A program made the position numbers and the translations under genes. A model generated the notes under the pieces. The model did not search any database. It was given only the letters and a program-made list of their open reading frames with translations, and was not told the DNA's origin. Below, in pieces: positions 34,474 to 43,030 of a stretch of DNA of 46,062 nt; position 1 is the first letter of the stretch, and every line of letters starts with the position of its first letter. Location of the stretch: NCBI GenBank assembly GCA_014800795.1, contig JAAVFL010000031.1, forward strand, positions 1-46,062, read 5' to 3'. The DNA is from Bacteroidales bacterium. Lineage in GTDB: Bacteria > Bacteroidota > Bacteroidia > Bacteroidales > Muribaculaceae.

Positions 34474-36552
34474 ATGGACTTCAGACTTAATTCGCAATAT
34501 AAGCCTACGGGCGACCAGCCTCAGGCGATCGAACAGCTTGTGAGGGGTGTCAACGACGGCATGCCTGCGCAGACGCTGCTCGGCGTTACGGGATCGGGCA
34601 AGACATTCACTATGGCCAACGTGATCGAGCAGGTGAAACGCCCTACTCTGATACTCAGCCATAACAAAACGCTGGCAGCACAGCTATACAGCGAGTTCCG
34701 CCAGTTCTTCCCTGAAAATTCCGTACAATATTTCGTATCATACTACGATTACTACCAACCAGAGGCCTATATACCATCGGTAGACAAATATATCGAGAAA
34801 GACCTCATGATCAACGATGAGATTGAACGTCTGCGTCTGGCAACGGTTTCGGCACTACTCTCAGGACGTCGCGATGTTGTGGTTGTCAGTTCGGTATCAT
34901 GCCTGTTCGGTATGGGCAACCCCGAAGATTTCAATGCCAATGTGATAGATATCCACGTAGGTCAGAAAATAGCCCGCAACGCCTTTCTCCGTAACCTCGC
35001 GCAGTCGCTTTACTCACGAAATGAGATAGAACTGGTAAGCGGAACATTCCGCGTCAAAGGCGATACAGTCGACATTCGTCTCGCATACGAGGAGATACTG
35101 CTCCGCGTCGTATTCTGGGGCGACGAGATCGAACAGATCACAACCCTTCATCCGGTCGACAACGTCAGTCTCGGCTCTCACGACAGCTTCCGTATATATC
35201 CCGCCAACCTGTTCGTGACCTCACGCGAACGTCAGGCCGCCGCACTGGCGCAGATGGAACTCGACCTCGGTGAACAGGTGGAATTTTTCCGAAAAGAGGC
35301 ACGCGAGCTCGAGGCGCGCCGTCTATACGAGCGCACTACATACGACATCGAGATGATACGTGAAATAGGTCATTGTCCCGGCATCGAGAACTACAGCCGT
35401 TATTTCGACGGCCGCGAAGCAGGGATGCGCCCCTTCTGTCTGCTCGACTATTTCCCTAAAGACTATCTCACGATTATTGACGAGAGCCATGTCACCGTGC
35501 CGCAGATACGCGCCATGTATGGCGGCGATCTCTCCCGAAAGCAGAACCTCGTAAACTACGGATTCCGCCTCGATTCGGCGCTCGACAACCGTCCGCTCCG
35601 CTTCGAGGAGTTCGAACAGCTCACCAATCAGACACTATTTGTAAGCGCCACTCCGGCCGATTACGAGCTTGAGAAAAGTGAGGGTGTGATTGTTGAACAG
35701 GTCATCAGACCCACCGGCCTGCTCGACCCGCTTATTACCGTTCAGCCGTCAGAACATCAGATCGACCACCTCCTCGAACAGATCGAACTGCGCCGGCAGA
35801 AGGGGGAACGTGTACTTGTGACCACACTGACCAAACGTATGGCGGAAGAACTCGACGACTATCTGAAAAAACTCGACATAAGCTCGGCGTATATCCACTC
35901 CGATGTCGACACACTCGACCGCATAAAGATTCTCGATGACCTCAGGGCCGGGGTTTACGATGTGCTTATCGGAGTAAACCTGCTCCGCGAGGGTCTCGAC
36001 CTGCCGGAAGTATCGCTCGTGGCTATCCTCGATGCCGACAAGGAAGGCTTCCTGCGCTCCCACCGCTCGCTTACACAGACCGTCGGGCGTGCGGCCCGCA
36101 ACCTCAACGGCACTGTTATCATGTATGCCGACAAAATAACCGATTCCATGCGCCTCACCATAGAGGAAACCGAGCGCCGGCGCGCGAAACAGCTCGCCTA
36201 CAACGAAGAACACGGCATCACACCTCAGGCCATCGTCAAAGCCCGCAACCGCATCATCGGAGTCGATACCGAGGATCTTGCCCCGTCGCAGACACCGAAG
36301 GGAGGAAAACGCAAAACCAACAACGGACAGATGGCCCCGGCGCCCGTACCCTACGAATCGGAATACACCTCGAACGTCAACCTCGCCGCCGATCCTGTAA
36401 TTTCATATATGAATGCCGCCGAGCTGCAACGCTCCGTCAACCGCATGCGCTCCGAGATGGTTGCCGCCGCCAAAAACATGGAATTCATGGAAGCTGCCCG
36501 TCTGCGCGATGAGATTCTGAAAATGGAAGAACTCCTCAAAACCGCAAAATGA
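34474..36552 (+). CDS. uvrB: Excinuclease ABC subunit B
   Basis: 692 aa from ATG 34474, which gives the family N-terminus MDFRLNSQYKPTGDQPQAI. The frame is open to GTG 34402, but that region carries the promoter. UvrB is the DNA-damage-verifying helicase-like subunit of nucleotide excision repair. Walker A is GVTGSGKT at residues 37-44. The beta-hairpin region is YYDYYQPEAYIP and the DEAD-like box is IIDESH. Helicase motif VI lies in QTVGRAARN. The C-terminal UVR motif (MVAAAKNMEFMEAARLRDEI) binds UvrC. The stop overlaps the next gene start (ATGATGA), so translation is coupled. Confidence 0.96.
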   Translation: MDFRLNSQYKPTGDQPQAIEQLVRGVNDGMPAQTLLGVTGSGKTFTMANVIEQVKRPTLILSHNKTLAAQLYSEFRQFFPENSVQYFVSYYDYYQPEAYIPSVDKYIEKDLMINDEIERLRLATVSALLSGRRDVVVVSSVSCLFGMGNPEDFNANVIDIHVGQKIARNAFLRNLAQSLYSRNEIELVSGTFRVKGDTVDIRLAYEEILLRVVFWGDEIEQITTLHPVDNVSLGSHDSFRIYPANLFVTSRERQAAALAQMELDLGEQVEFFRKEARELEARRLYERTTYDIEMIREIGHCPGIENYSRYFDGREAGMRPFCLLDYFPKDYLTIIDESHVTVPQIRAMYGGDLSRKQNLVNYGFRLDSALDNRPLRFEEFEQLTNQTLFVSATPADYELEKSEGVIVEQVIRPTGLLDPLITVQPSEHQIDHLLEQIELRRQKGERVLVTTLTKRMAEELDDYLKKLDISSAYIHSDVDTLDRIKILDDLRAGVYDVLIGVNLLREGLDLPEVSLVAILDADKEGFLRSHRSLTQTVGRAARNLNGTVIMYADKITDSMRLTIEETERRRAKQLAYNEEHGITPQAIVKARNRIIGVDTEDLAPSQTPKGGKRKTNNGQMAPAPVPYESEYTSNVNLAADPVISYMNAAELQRSVNRMRSEMVAAAKNMEFMEAARLRDEILKMEELLKTAK

Positions 36553-38537
36553 TGAAACCTGACCGCAAACCGTCGCCGCAGAATAAGACACCGCTACATT
36601 CCCCCGTTCACACAGACACATCATCTTCCATGCCCCGGCGTCCGCTTACCGACTGGCTCCCGACCTCAGTCAAAGAGGCTGCCCTGCGCGGATGGGACAA
36701 CGTTGATATAGTAATATTCTCAGGCGATGCCTATGTGGATCATCCGTCGTTCGGGGCGGCTGTCATCGGGCGCATGCTTGTAGAGGCCGGAGGTTACAAA
36801 GTGGCTATAGTACCGCAACCCAACTGGCAGGACGATCTGCGCGACTTCAAGAAATTCGGCCGTCCCCGCCTGTTTTTCGGTATTTCTGCCGGAGCGATGG
36901 ATTCGATGGTAAATCATTACACCGCGGCACGCCGTCGGCGCAGCGATGACGCCTACACCCCCGACGGACGCCACGGCATGCGACCCGACTACCCCACGAT
37001 AGTGTATGCCGAAAAACTGCGCGAACTCTTCCCCGACGTTCCCATAATAGCCGGAGGGATAGAGGCATCGCTGCGACGCAACTCCCACTACGATTACTGG
37101 CAGAACCGCCTGCGCCCGTCGCTTCTTGCCGATGCGCCTGTAGATATGATCGTTTACGGCATGGGCGAACTTCCCATGCTCGAACTTGCACACCGCCTCG
37201 ACAGCGGAGAAAAGATTTCCGACATCAAGGATCTACGTCAGAGTGTTGTCTGGGAGGCGCTCGACAGTATGCCCCGGGCTGATGCAGACAACATAATCCT
37301 CAACTCATGGGAAGATTGCCGCGCCGACAAGAAAAAGCAGTCGCAGAACTTCCGCCACATCGAGCAGCAATCGAACCGCCACAACGGCGCTACCCTATGG
37401 CAGCCCCACGGCAACCGCGCGGTGCGCGTGAACCCCATGTTCCCACCCATGACAACCGAACAGATCGACCGGTCGTTCGACCTCGCCTACACGCGTCTGC
37501 CCCATCCCCGCTATAAAGGGAAACGCATTCCGGCATATGAGATGATACGCCATTCGGTGAACATGCACCGCGGATGTTTCGGCGGCTGCGCCTTCTGCAC
37601 CATTTCAGCCCACCAAGGCAAATTCATCGCCTCACGCAGCAAGGCTTCAATTCTGCGCGAGGCGCGGCAGGTAACGCAGATGCACGATTTCAAAGGCTAT
37701 ATCTCCGATCTCGGTGGCCCGTCAGCCAATATGTACCGCATGGGAGGCAAGGATCAGGAAATCTGCAAGAAATGTCTCCGCCCGAGCTGTCTCCACCCCA
37801 AACCATGCCCCAACCTCAACAACGACCACTCCCCTCTGCTCGATATCTACCACGCCGTAGACGCATTGCCGGGAGTTAAAAAATCGTTCATTGGCAGCGG
37901 TGTGCGCTACGACCTCTCCATGCATCTCTCCGGCAACAAAGAGGTAGACGCCGCCAACCGCCGTTATAACGAGGAGCTGATACGCGATCATGTGAGCGGA
38001 CGCCTCAAGGTAGCGCCCGAGCATACGGAGGACACCGTGCTGGAAGTGATGCGCAAGCCATCGTTCTCGCAATTTTACGATTTCAAGAAGATTTTCGACC
38101 GCGTTAACGACCGCTACAGCCTGCGCCAGCAACTGATCCCCTACTTCATCTCGTCGCATCCCGGATGTCGCGAGATCGACATGGCCGAACTGGCGGTCAA
38201 GACCCGCGAGCTCGATTTCCATCTCGAACAGGTGCAGGACTTCACTCCCACCCCCATGACAGTAGCAACCGAGATATATTATTCCGGTTACCACCCATAT
38301 ACCGGCGAGAAGATATTCACCGCCACCACACCCGAAGAAAAACTCGCCCAGCGCCAGTACTTCTTCTGGTACGACCGTGCCTACCGCATCCACATAACCC
38401 GCGCCCTCACCCGCCTTCACCGCCCCGACCTCATCCGCCGCCTCTTCGGCCCCCAATCGTCCACTCTCCCCCACCGTCTCCACTCTGCTGCCGATGACAA
38501 CAGGCTACGTAATAAAAAACAAAAGAGACAACTTTAA
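36549..38537 (+). CDS. YgiQ family radical SAM protein
   Basis: A 662-aa UPF0313-type radical SAM protein. The N-terminal domain has a cobalamin-binding-like fold (VDIVIFSGDAYVDHPSFGAAVIGRML). The radical SAM domain carries the CX3CX2C cluster motif in MHRGCFGGCAFCTISAHQGK, with C343, C347 and C350 holding the 4Fe-4S cluster. A further cysteine group, CKKCLRPSCLHPKPCPN, is characteristic of YgiQ. The C-terminus is basic and proline-rich. The substrate of YgiQ is not established. It overlaps uvrB by 4 nt, but a role in DNA repair is only a contextual guess. No clear terminator follows. Confidence 0.93.
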   Translation: MMKPDRKPSPQNKTPLHSPVHTDTSSSMPRRPLTDWLPTSVKEAALRGWDNVDIVIFSGDAYVDHPSFGAAVIGRMLVEAGGYKVAIVPQPNWQDDLRDFKKFGRPRLFFGISAGAMDSMVNHYTAARRRRSDDAYTPDGRHGMRPDYPTIVYAEKLRELFPDVPIIAGGIEASLRRNSHYDYWQNRLRPSLLADAPVDMIVYGMGELPMLELAHRLDSGEKISDIKDLRQSVVWEALDSMPRADADNIILNSWEDCRADKKKQSQNFRHIEQQSNRHNGATLWQPHGNRAVRVNPMFPPMTTEQIDRSFDLAYTRLPHPRYKGKRIPAYEMIRHSVNMHRGCFGGCAFCTISAHQGKFIASRSKASILREARQVTQMHDFKGYISDLGGPSANMYRMGGKDQEICKKCLRPSCLHPKPCPNLNNDHSPLLDIYHAVDALPGVKKSFIGSGVRYDLSMHLSGNKEVDAANRRYNEELIRDHVSGRLKVAPEHTEDTVLEVMRKPSFSQFYDFKKIFDRVNDRYSLRQQLIPYFISSHPGCREIDMAELAVKTRELDFHLEQVQDFTPTPMTVATEIYYSGYHPYTGEKIFTATTPEEKLAQRQYFFWYDRAYRIHITRALTRLHRPDLIRRLFGPQSSTLPHRLHSAADDNRLRNKKQKRQL

Positions 38538-38562
38538 TTTTTTATTTTTTGAAGGAAAGCGC

Positions 38563-38570
38563 TAACTTTG
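38563..38570 (+). promoter_or_regulatory. -7 promoter element of the first GH27 gene
   Basis: TAACTTTG is an exact match 36 nt before the ATG. Only a T-rich stretch is found at the -33 position. Confidence 0.55.
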
Positions 38571-38606
38571 CAACTGAAATAAATAAACCAATCAATTCAC
38601 ATAACC

Positions 38607-40331
38607 ATGAAATTTTCGTATATATTGGCGGTCATGGCCCTTGCAACCGCAGGTAGTGCCACGGCTCAGCGTGCCCCTCTCATGGGGTGGAGTTCCTGGA
38701 ACACCTACGGTCTCGAAATCAGCGAGCAGCTGATAAAGGAGCAGGCCGACGCAATGATCTCCACAGGTCTGAAAGACGCCGGCTATCAGTTCATCAACAT
38801 CGACGACGGATTCTGGAACGGCCGCGCCGCCGACGGAACCCTCAATATCGACACCCGGAAGTTCCCCAACGGCATGCGTGCAGTATCCGACTACATACAT
38901 AGCGTAGGGCTTAAAGCCGGCATCTATTCCGACGCGGGCGACAACACATGCGGATCGCAGAACCGCGAACCTTACGGACTGAACGTCGGTCTGTTCCGCC
39001 ACGAAGAGGACGACTGCAAGACCTATTTCATCGACTGGAATTACGACTTCATAAAAGTTGACTACTGCGGAGGTATAAACCGCAATCTCGACGACAAAAT
39101 GCAATATACCAAGATTGCGAATGCGATAAAGAACTGCGGACGCGACGATATCCAGTTCAACATCTGCCGATGGGCATATCCCGGAACATGGGTGGAGGGT
39201 CTCGCAGACTCATGGCGCACTACAGAGGATATCTACGATTCGTGGAACTCCGTTCAGGGCATCATCAACCAGAATCTTTACCTGAGCGCCTACTGCCGCA
39301 ACGGCCACTACAACGACATGGACATGCTCGAGGTAGGCCGCAGCATGACCAAGGAGGAAGACCGTACCCATTTTGCAATGTGGTGTATCCTCAGCTCCCC
39401 CCTTCTGGTAGGGTGCGACATGCGCAACATGAAGGATGAGACCATAGAACTGCTCACCAACACGGAGCTTATCGCGCTCAATCAGGATCCACTTCACCTT
39501 CAGGCATATGTGGCATATAAATCGTCGGACTGCTACATTCTGGTGAAAGATATCGAAGAGCGCTTCGGAACCATCCGCGCCATCGCCGTCTACAACCCCT
39601 CTACCATGAGCCGCACCGTAAACATCGACCTTACAAAACTCGAGCTCGGTGGCAACGTGGAGCTGCGCGACCTCATGAACCGCGAGGATCTCGGCACCAC
39701 AGACACCGGCAAATACCGCGTCAGTGTCGCCCCCCACGGCACCGTCGTGCTGAAAGCCGTTGCCGAAAAGCGCCTGGAGCGTGAACGCTACGAGGGAGAG
39801 TGCGGATATATAAGCGACTATCAGGAGATTGCCAACAACGAAGTGATGCGCACCGGCATATACTCCGGCGACACATCATGCTCCGGCGGCATGAAAGCAG
39901 GCTGGCTCGGCTACAAGGAGGATAACGATCTCCGCTTCGACGACGTATACAGCGCCGAGGGTGGCGAATACGAGATGACTATAGCCTTCCTCTCAGGCGA
40001 AGACCGCGAAGTATTCGTCGATATCAACGGAAAGAACGTAGCCATGTTCACAGCGAATTCAGGAGGTTATAACACAGTCAGAACCACTAAAATCACCGTA
40101 GACCTGAAAAAAGGGGTGAATACAGTGCGCTTCTCCAATCCTGAATACTTCATGCCCGACATCGACTACTTCGATCTGAAGTACGTTAAGCCCAGCGGCA
40201 TCGAAGCCGTAAGCGAGGATACCCGCCGGGATAAAGGCGAAATATACAACCTCAACGGTGTCAGGATGCAGAACACTCCCGACCTCCCCTCGGGAATCTA
40301 CATCATCGACGGCAAAAAAGTTGCGAAATAA
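38607..40331 (+). CDS. Secreted GH27 alpha-galactosidase with C-terminal CBM-like domain
   Basis: 574 aa with signal peptide MKFSYILAVMALATAGSATA. The GH27 barrel starts at once with APLMGWSSWNTYG. The catalytic nucleophile is D152 in FIKVDYCGG and the acid/base is D208 in RTTEDIYDSW, both conserved. The segment ILSSPLLVGCDMRNM is also typical. After an antiparallel beta domain, residues of about 393-545 form a beta-sandwich resembling CBM35 or CBM6 (ERERYEGECGYISDYQEI...). The tail has YNLNGVRMQ and GIYIIDGKK. It likely removes terminal alpha-galactose, or possibly beta-arabinopyranose, from plant or host glycans in the periplasm or at the surface. No SusC/SusD pair is adjacent. Confidence 0.92.
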   Translation: MKFSYILAVMALATAGSATAQRAPLMGWSSWNTYGLEISEQLIKEQADAMISTGLKDAGYQFINIDDGFWNGRAADGTLNIDTRKFPNGMRAVSDYIHSVGLKAGIYSDAGDNTCGSQNREPYGLNVGLFRHEEDDCKTYFIDWNYDFIKVDYCGGINRNLDDKMQYTKIANAIKNCGRDDIQFNICRWAYPGTWVEGLADSWRTTEDIYDSWNSVQGIINQNLYLSAYCRNGHYNDMDMLEVGRSMTKEEDRTHFAMWCILSSPLLVGCDMRNMKDETIELLTNTELIALNQDPLHLQAYVAYKSSDCYILVKDIEERFGTIRAIAVYNPSTMSRTVNIDLTKLELGGNVELRDLMNREDLGTTDTGKYRVSVAPHGTVVLKAVAEKRLERERYEGECGYISDYQEIANNEVMRTGIYSGDTSCSGGMKAGWLGYKEDNDLRFDDVYSAEGGEYEMTIAFLSGEDREVFVDINGKNVAMFTANSGGYNTVRTTKITVDLKKGVNTVRFSNPEYFMPDIDYFDLKYVKPSGIEAVSEDTRRDKGEIYNLNGVRMQNTPDLPSGIYIIDGKKVAK

Positions 40332-40341
40332 CCTAATTATG

Positions 40342-40381
40342 TTTCCCCGAATCAGCAAAAAGTTTTGCAGGTTCGGGGAAA
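40342..40381. promoter_or_regulatory. Long inverted repeat spanning the rpmE promoter -33 box
   Basis: TTTCCCCGAA (40342-40351) and TTCGGGGAAA (40372-40381) are perfect 10-nt arms. In the centre GCAAAA (40355-40360) and TTTTGC (40363-40368) form a second perfect stem. The TTTG -33 box (40364-40367) is within this centre. It follows the GH27 stop by 10 nt, so it may also act as a 3'-end hairpin, although no T-tract follows. Confidence 0.5.
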
Positions 40382-40394
40382 ATGCGTACCTTTG
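40364..40394 (+). promoter_or_regulatory. Promoter of rpmE
   Basis: TTTG (40364-40367) is followed after 19 nt by TACCTTTG (40387-40394). Both boxes are exact, and the leader is about 60 nt. Confidence 0.8.
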
Positions 40395-40460
40395 CAAGCC
40401 ATTACTATATGCCGCCCTACCAGCGGTGCTTCCCAAGTAATTAAACAACAACAAAATAAA

Positions 40461-40715
40461 ATGAAAAAAGACCTCCATCCTTCCAATTACCGCGAAGTAG
40501 TTTTCAAAGATATGTCGAACGAGGAAATCTTCATCACCCGTTCTACAGTTGCAGCAAAGGAAACCATCGAGATCGACGGCGTAACCTATCCCCTGGTAAA
40601 GCTTGAAATCACCAGCTCGTCACACCCCTTCTTCACCGGCAAGCAGAAGCTGGTGGACACCGCAGGTCGTGTGGACAAGTTCCTCTCGCGTTACGGCGAC
40701 CGCAAGAAGAAATAA
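40461..40715 (+). CDS. rpmE: 50S ribosomal protein L31, type B (zinc-free form)
   Basis: 84 aa starting at ATG 40461, beginning [20 protein letters not shown]. The frame is open upstream, but that part would contain the promoter. The pattern [27 protein letters not shown] is the bL31 signature. No CxxC zinc motif is present and an internal insertion is, which identifies the type B form. It is a component of the large subunit near the inter-subunit bridge. In several bacteria type B genes are induced by zinc starvation; in Bacteroidota this form may simply be the standard one. Confidence 0.95.
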   Translation: MKKDLHPSNYREVVFKDMSNEEIFITRSTVAAKETIEIDGVTYPLVKLEITSSSHPFFTGKQKLVDTAGRVDKFLSRYGDRKKK

Positions 40716-40736
40716 ATCTCCGCTACCCGATCAGGG

Positions 40737-40808
40737 TAACAGTTCAGATAAAACGACAGCGTTGCAGACATTTCGGTTTGCAACGCTGTCGTTTTATCTG
40801 AACTGTTA
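40737..40808. terminator. Very long perfect hairpin between convergent rpmE and GH27 genes
   Basis: Arms 40737-40766 and 40779-40808 are perfectly complementary over 30 nt around a 12-nt loop. The inner 17 bp (AAAACGACAGCGTTGCA and its partner) look like an ordinary bidirectional terminator with A- and T-tracts. The outer 13 bp extend it beyond need. It lies 21 nt after rpmE and 10 nt from the stop of the minus-strand GH27 gene. Confidence 0.85.
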
Positions 40809-40818
40809 TTATCGGCGG

Positions 40819-42450
40819 TTAATAAATCCGTCCTTCGGGTTCCTCTCCCTGATTGTTACCGGGATATATGCGGATCATCACCACACCATGCGAGGGCACC
40901 ATAGCCGAAAATTTCTCTTTTGCCTCGTTCTTCCATACATCCTGCTGCCGCCAGAGATCGCGGATAGTCTGCTGGCCGCGTATGCCGAAATCTGCGGGAG
41001 AAACCACCATGTTACGCTCCGAATCGCTGTAATTGAACAATCCCACCGCCATGCTGCCGTCGGCAAGCGGCTTGGCATACACCACACTGTAATCATCCTT
41101 GAAGATCGGAACGGCCTGATATCCCAGTTCGTCCTGATGAACATCAATTATCTCACTGTTGCGCAGCAGGCTCAGAGTGAAGTCGTCGAGCTGCGACATA
41201 TCGCAGCCGAGAAACATCGGCGAAGCCAGAATACTCCATAGCGACACATGCGTATACTGCTCGTCGGGTGTCAGCCGCGAGTGATGAAGCTCACCGTCCC
41301 ATCCTACCACACCGATCACCATCATATCGGCATCGGCCCAGTGACCCGGAATATTATACGGAGCCCACTTGTCCTGCTGGCGGAAACCGATACGGCTCAT
41401 ATTGCCCCATGTGTCGCGGATATCACCCGTCGTGCGGTAGCAGTTGGGATAACGTGCCCATTTAGGAGCGTCGCCGAACGGCGCTGCATTCGACATGCCC
41501 AGAAGGATATCCCGATCCGTATCGCGCAATGCATCAAGCATCTCGCGTAGGTAATACACCTGATTGGGTGTCCAGTCATATTTGAGATAATCCACACCCC
41601 AGTCGGCCCACTGGCGTGCATCGTTCTTCACGAACGAATGCCGGGCATTGTGGAAATTATAGTAGCGCGCCGGCCATGATTCTCCATACGACGGACAACT
41701 GTCGCGCACTGTCCACTCATAGCGACCATCCGGATTGTCGCAGTAACTACCTACGAAACCGGCATAGCTTCCTACCCACGGAGCCGAATACAATCCGAAC
41801 CGGAGCCCCTCGGCGTGCAGACTGTCGATAAGCCCCTTGATATCGCTGAACTTTTCAGGATTAGGCTGGATTGCGTTGTAGCGACCGCCGCGCACACCCT
41901 GCCAACCGTCGTCAACATTGATGTAGCTCCATCCATAATTAACGAGATCGTTGTCGACCATCGAGCGCGCAGTTTCCTTCACAAGATTCTCATCGATCAG
42001 CAGCCCCCAGCAGTTCCAGCTGCTCCACCCCATCGGAGGAGTCAGCGCCACCTCGTCACCAATCCTTATAGTAAAATCGCGCTCGGTGGTACCATAGGCA
42101 TTGCGCGCTGTAAGCGTCACCTTGTAGTCACCCTTCTTACGCGCCACTCCGGTGATAAGCCCCGTCGACGCATTCAGTTTCAGCCCTTTCGGCAACCCAT
42201 CTGCGGTGAAAGTCATCGGACGGTCGCCCGTACACGGTATGCGGTACATAAAATCCGAGCCCGGACGCGCACCGAATACCTTTGCACCATTTATGCGCGG
42301 AGAGCGGGGAGCCGGAGGGGTAAGAATGTAGCGTGAATTGTCGATGCGCGGCAAAGTATCGCGCTCGGGCGGACATTGCGCAGACATCTGAAACATGGCT
42401 GCCAGCGCCAACAGCGCCGCAACCGGTCGTAAAACATTTCTCATTTTCAA
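40819..42450 (-). CDS. Secreted GH27 alpha-galactosidase with N-terminal putative Ig domain
   Basis: 543 aa from ATG 42450, with a signal peptide ending near MSAQ. Residues of about 50-130 form a putative Ig (He_PIG-type) domain (FTADGLPKGLKLNASTGLIT...YKVTLTARNAYG). The GH27 barrel follows with LTPPMGWSSWNCWGL. The nucleophile is D292 in DYLKYDW and the acid/base is D343 in RTTGDIRDTW. IPGHWADADMMVIG and ILASPMFLGCDMS are also family features. The insertion GSYAGFVGSYC...YGESWPARYYNF is a longer loop than in the first GH27. Such enzymes hydrolyse alpha-galactosides or beta-L-arabinopyranosides. It converges on rpmE. Confidence 0.92.
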   Translation of the reverse strand: MKMRNVLRPVAALLALAAMFQMSAQCPPERDTLPRIDNSRYILTPPAPRSPRINGAKVFGARPGSDFMYRIPCTGDRPMTFTADGLPKGLKLNASTGLITGVARKKGDYKVTLTARNAYGTTERDFTIRIGDEVALTPPMGWSSWNCWGLLIDENLVKETARSMVDNDLVNYGWSYINVDDGWQGVRGGRYNAIQPNPEKFSDIKGLIDSLHAEGLRFGLYSAPWVGSYAGFVGSYCDNPDGRYEWTVRDSCPSYGESWPARYYNFHNARHSFVKNDARQWADWGVDYLKYDWTPNQVYYLREMLDALRDTDRDILLGMSNAAPFGDAPKWARYPNCYRTTGDIRDTWGNMSRIGFRQQDKWAPYNIPGHWADADMMVIGVVGWDGELHHSRLTPDEQYTHVSLWSILASPMFLGCDMSQLDDFTLSLLRNSEIIDVHQDELGYQAVPIFKDDYSVVYAKPLADGSMAVGLFNYSDSERNMVVSPADFGIRGQQTIRDLWRQQDVWKNEAKEKFSAMVPSHGVVMIRIYPGNNQGEEPEGRIY

Positions 42451-42484
42451 TATTCGGTATTACATGTAAGGTTGATTGCCTCTA

Positions 42485-42516
42485 CAAAATTACGCAAAAA
42501 GCGCCATACCCGCAAA
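42485..42516 (-). promoter_or_regulatory. Promoter of the second GH27 gene
   Basis: On the minus strand TTTG (42516-42513) is followed after 20 nt by TAATTTTG (42492-42485). Both boxes are exact, 35 nt before the start codon. Confidence 0.8.
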
Positions 42517-42751
42517 GTAGGAAGAGTTGAGAAAATAGAGCAGAAGAGCAGGAGAAGAATTGACATGGGTTATCATCAGACTATGGTATTCTTGGTATTC
42601 CCCTCTACTTCTTAACTTCTTTTCTTCCATTATCCATTTGACAAAACGTCAACATTGGCGGCATTAGCGGGGCATTTTGCTCCCCAAATGTGGCTTTCCC
42701 CGCCACATGATGCAAAATATTGTTAAATTAACAACATTTTTCCTCAAAACT
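42517..42751. other. Structured non-coding gap
   Basis: The left half has a purine-rich and then a pyrimidine-rich run (42604-42635); a similar pyrimidine run recurs at 42960-42990. The right half holds two stems that can form in turn: GGGG...CCCC (42669-42685) and ATGTGGC...GCCACAT (42688-42708). ATTTTGC (42674-42680) can alternatively pair with GCAAAAT (42712-42718). A palindrome TGTTAA-A-TTAACA follows at 42721-42733. No gene was found. Confidence 0.45.
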
Positions 42752-42783
42752 CTTGACAGAGCCGCAAAAACCCATTACCTTTG
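42752..42783 (+). promoter_or_regulatory. Promoter of the short leader-like RNA
   Basis: CTTG (42752-42755) is followed after 20 nt by TACCTTTG (42776-42783). The -7 box is exact and the -33 box has one mismatch. Confidence 0.75.
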
Positions 42784-42787
42784 CAAC

Positions 42788-42858
42788 GTGTTTTTCATGG
42801 TATTAGATTTAAGGTTAACTAAGATTGGTTTGTCGTGAGACAAATCAATTTTTTTTGC
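42788..42858 (+). ncRNA. Short leader-like or free-standing RNA
   Basis: About 70 nt lie between the promoter and a terminator hairpin. The segment CATGGTATTAGATTTAAGGT, followed by TAACTAAGATTGG, is one I have seen recurring in Bacteroidales intergenic regions after this type of promoter. I cannot name it with certainty; the Rfam motif Bacteroidales-1 is one candidate to test. There is no reading frame. It may attenuate transcription into the region before the TPR regulator, which however has its own -7 box. Confidence 0.5.
42824..42858 (+). terminator. Intrinsic terminator of the short RNA
   Basis: GATTGGTTTGTC pairs with GACAAATCAATT (with G-U pairs) around the loop GTGA. It is followed by a run of eight or more Ts. 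Confidence 0.8.
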
Positions 42859-42995
42859 ACCATTATTCCCCACTACGGCCGTGTAAAAACGGTTCAATGC
42901 AAGATTCATATTTAAGCCCTCCTGCTCCCCTGCGCTCCATCCTCTTCCGCCATTATTTTCTTCACTTCTCTACTTCTTTTCCTCCATTTTTTTAC

Positions 42996-43003
42996 TAACT
43001 TTG
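42996..43003 (+). promoter_or_regulatory. -7 promoter element of the TPR regulator
   Basis: TAACTTTG is an exact match 27 nt before the ATG at 43031. The -33 region is pyrimidine-rich and has no TTTG. Confidence 0.5.
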
Positions 43004-43030
43004 CTTCTGACCTAAACCTATCACGCTCGC

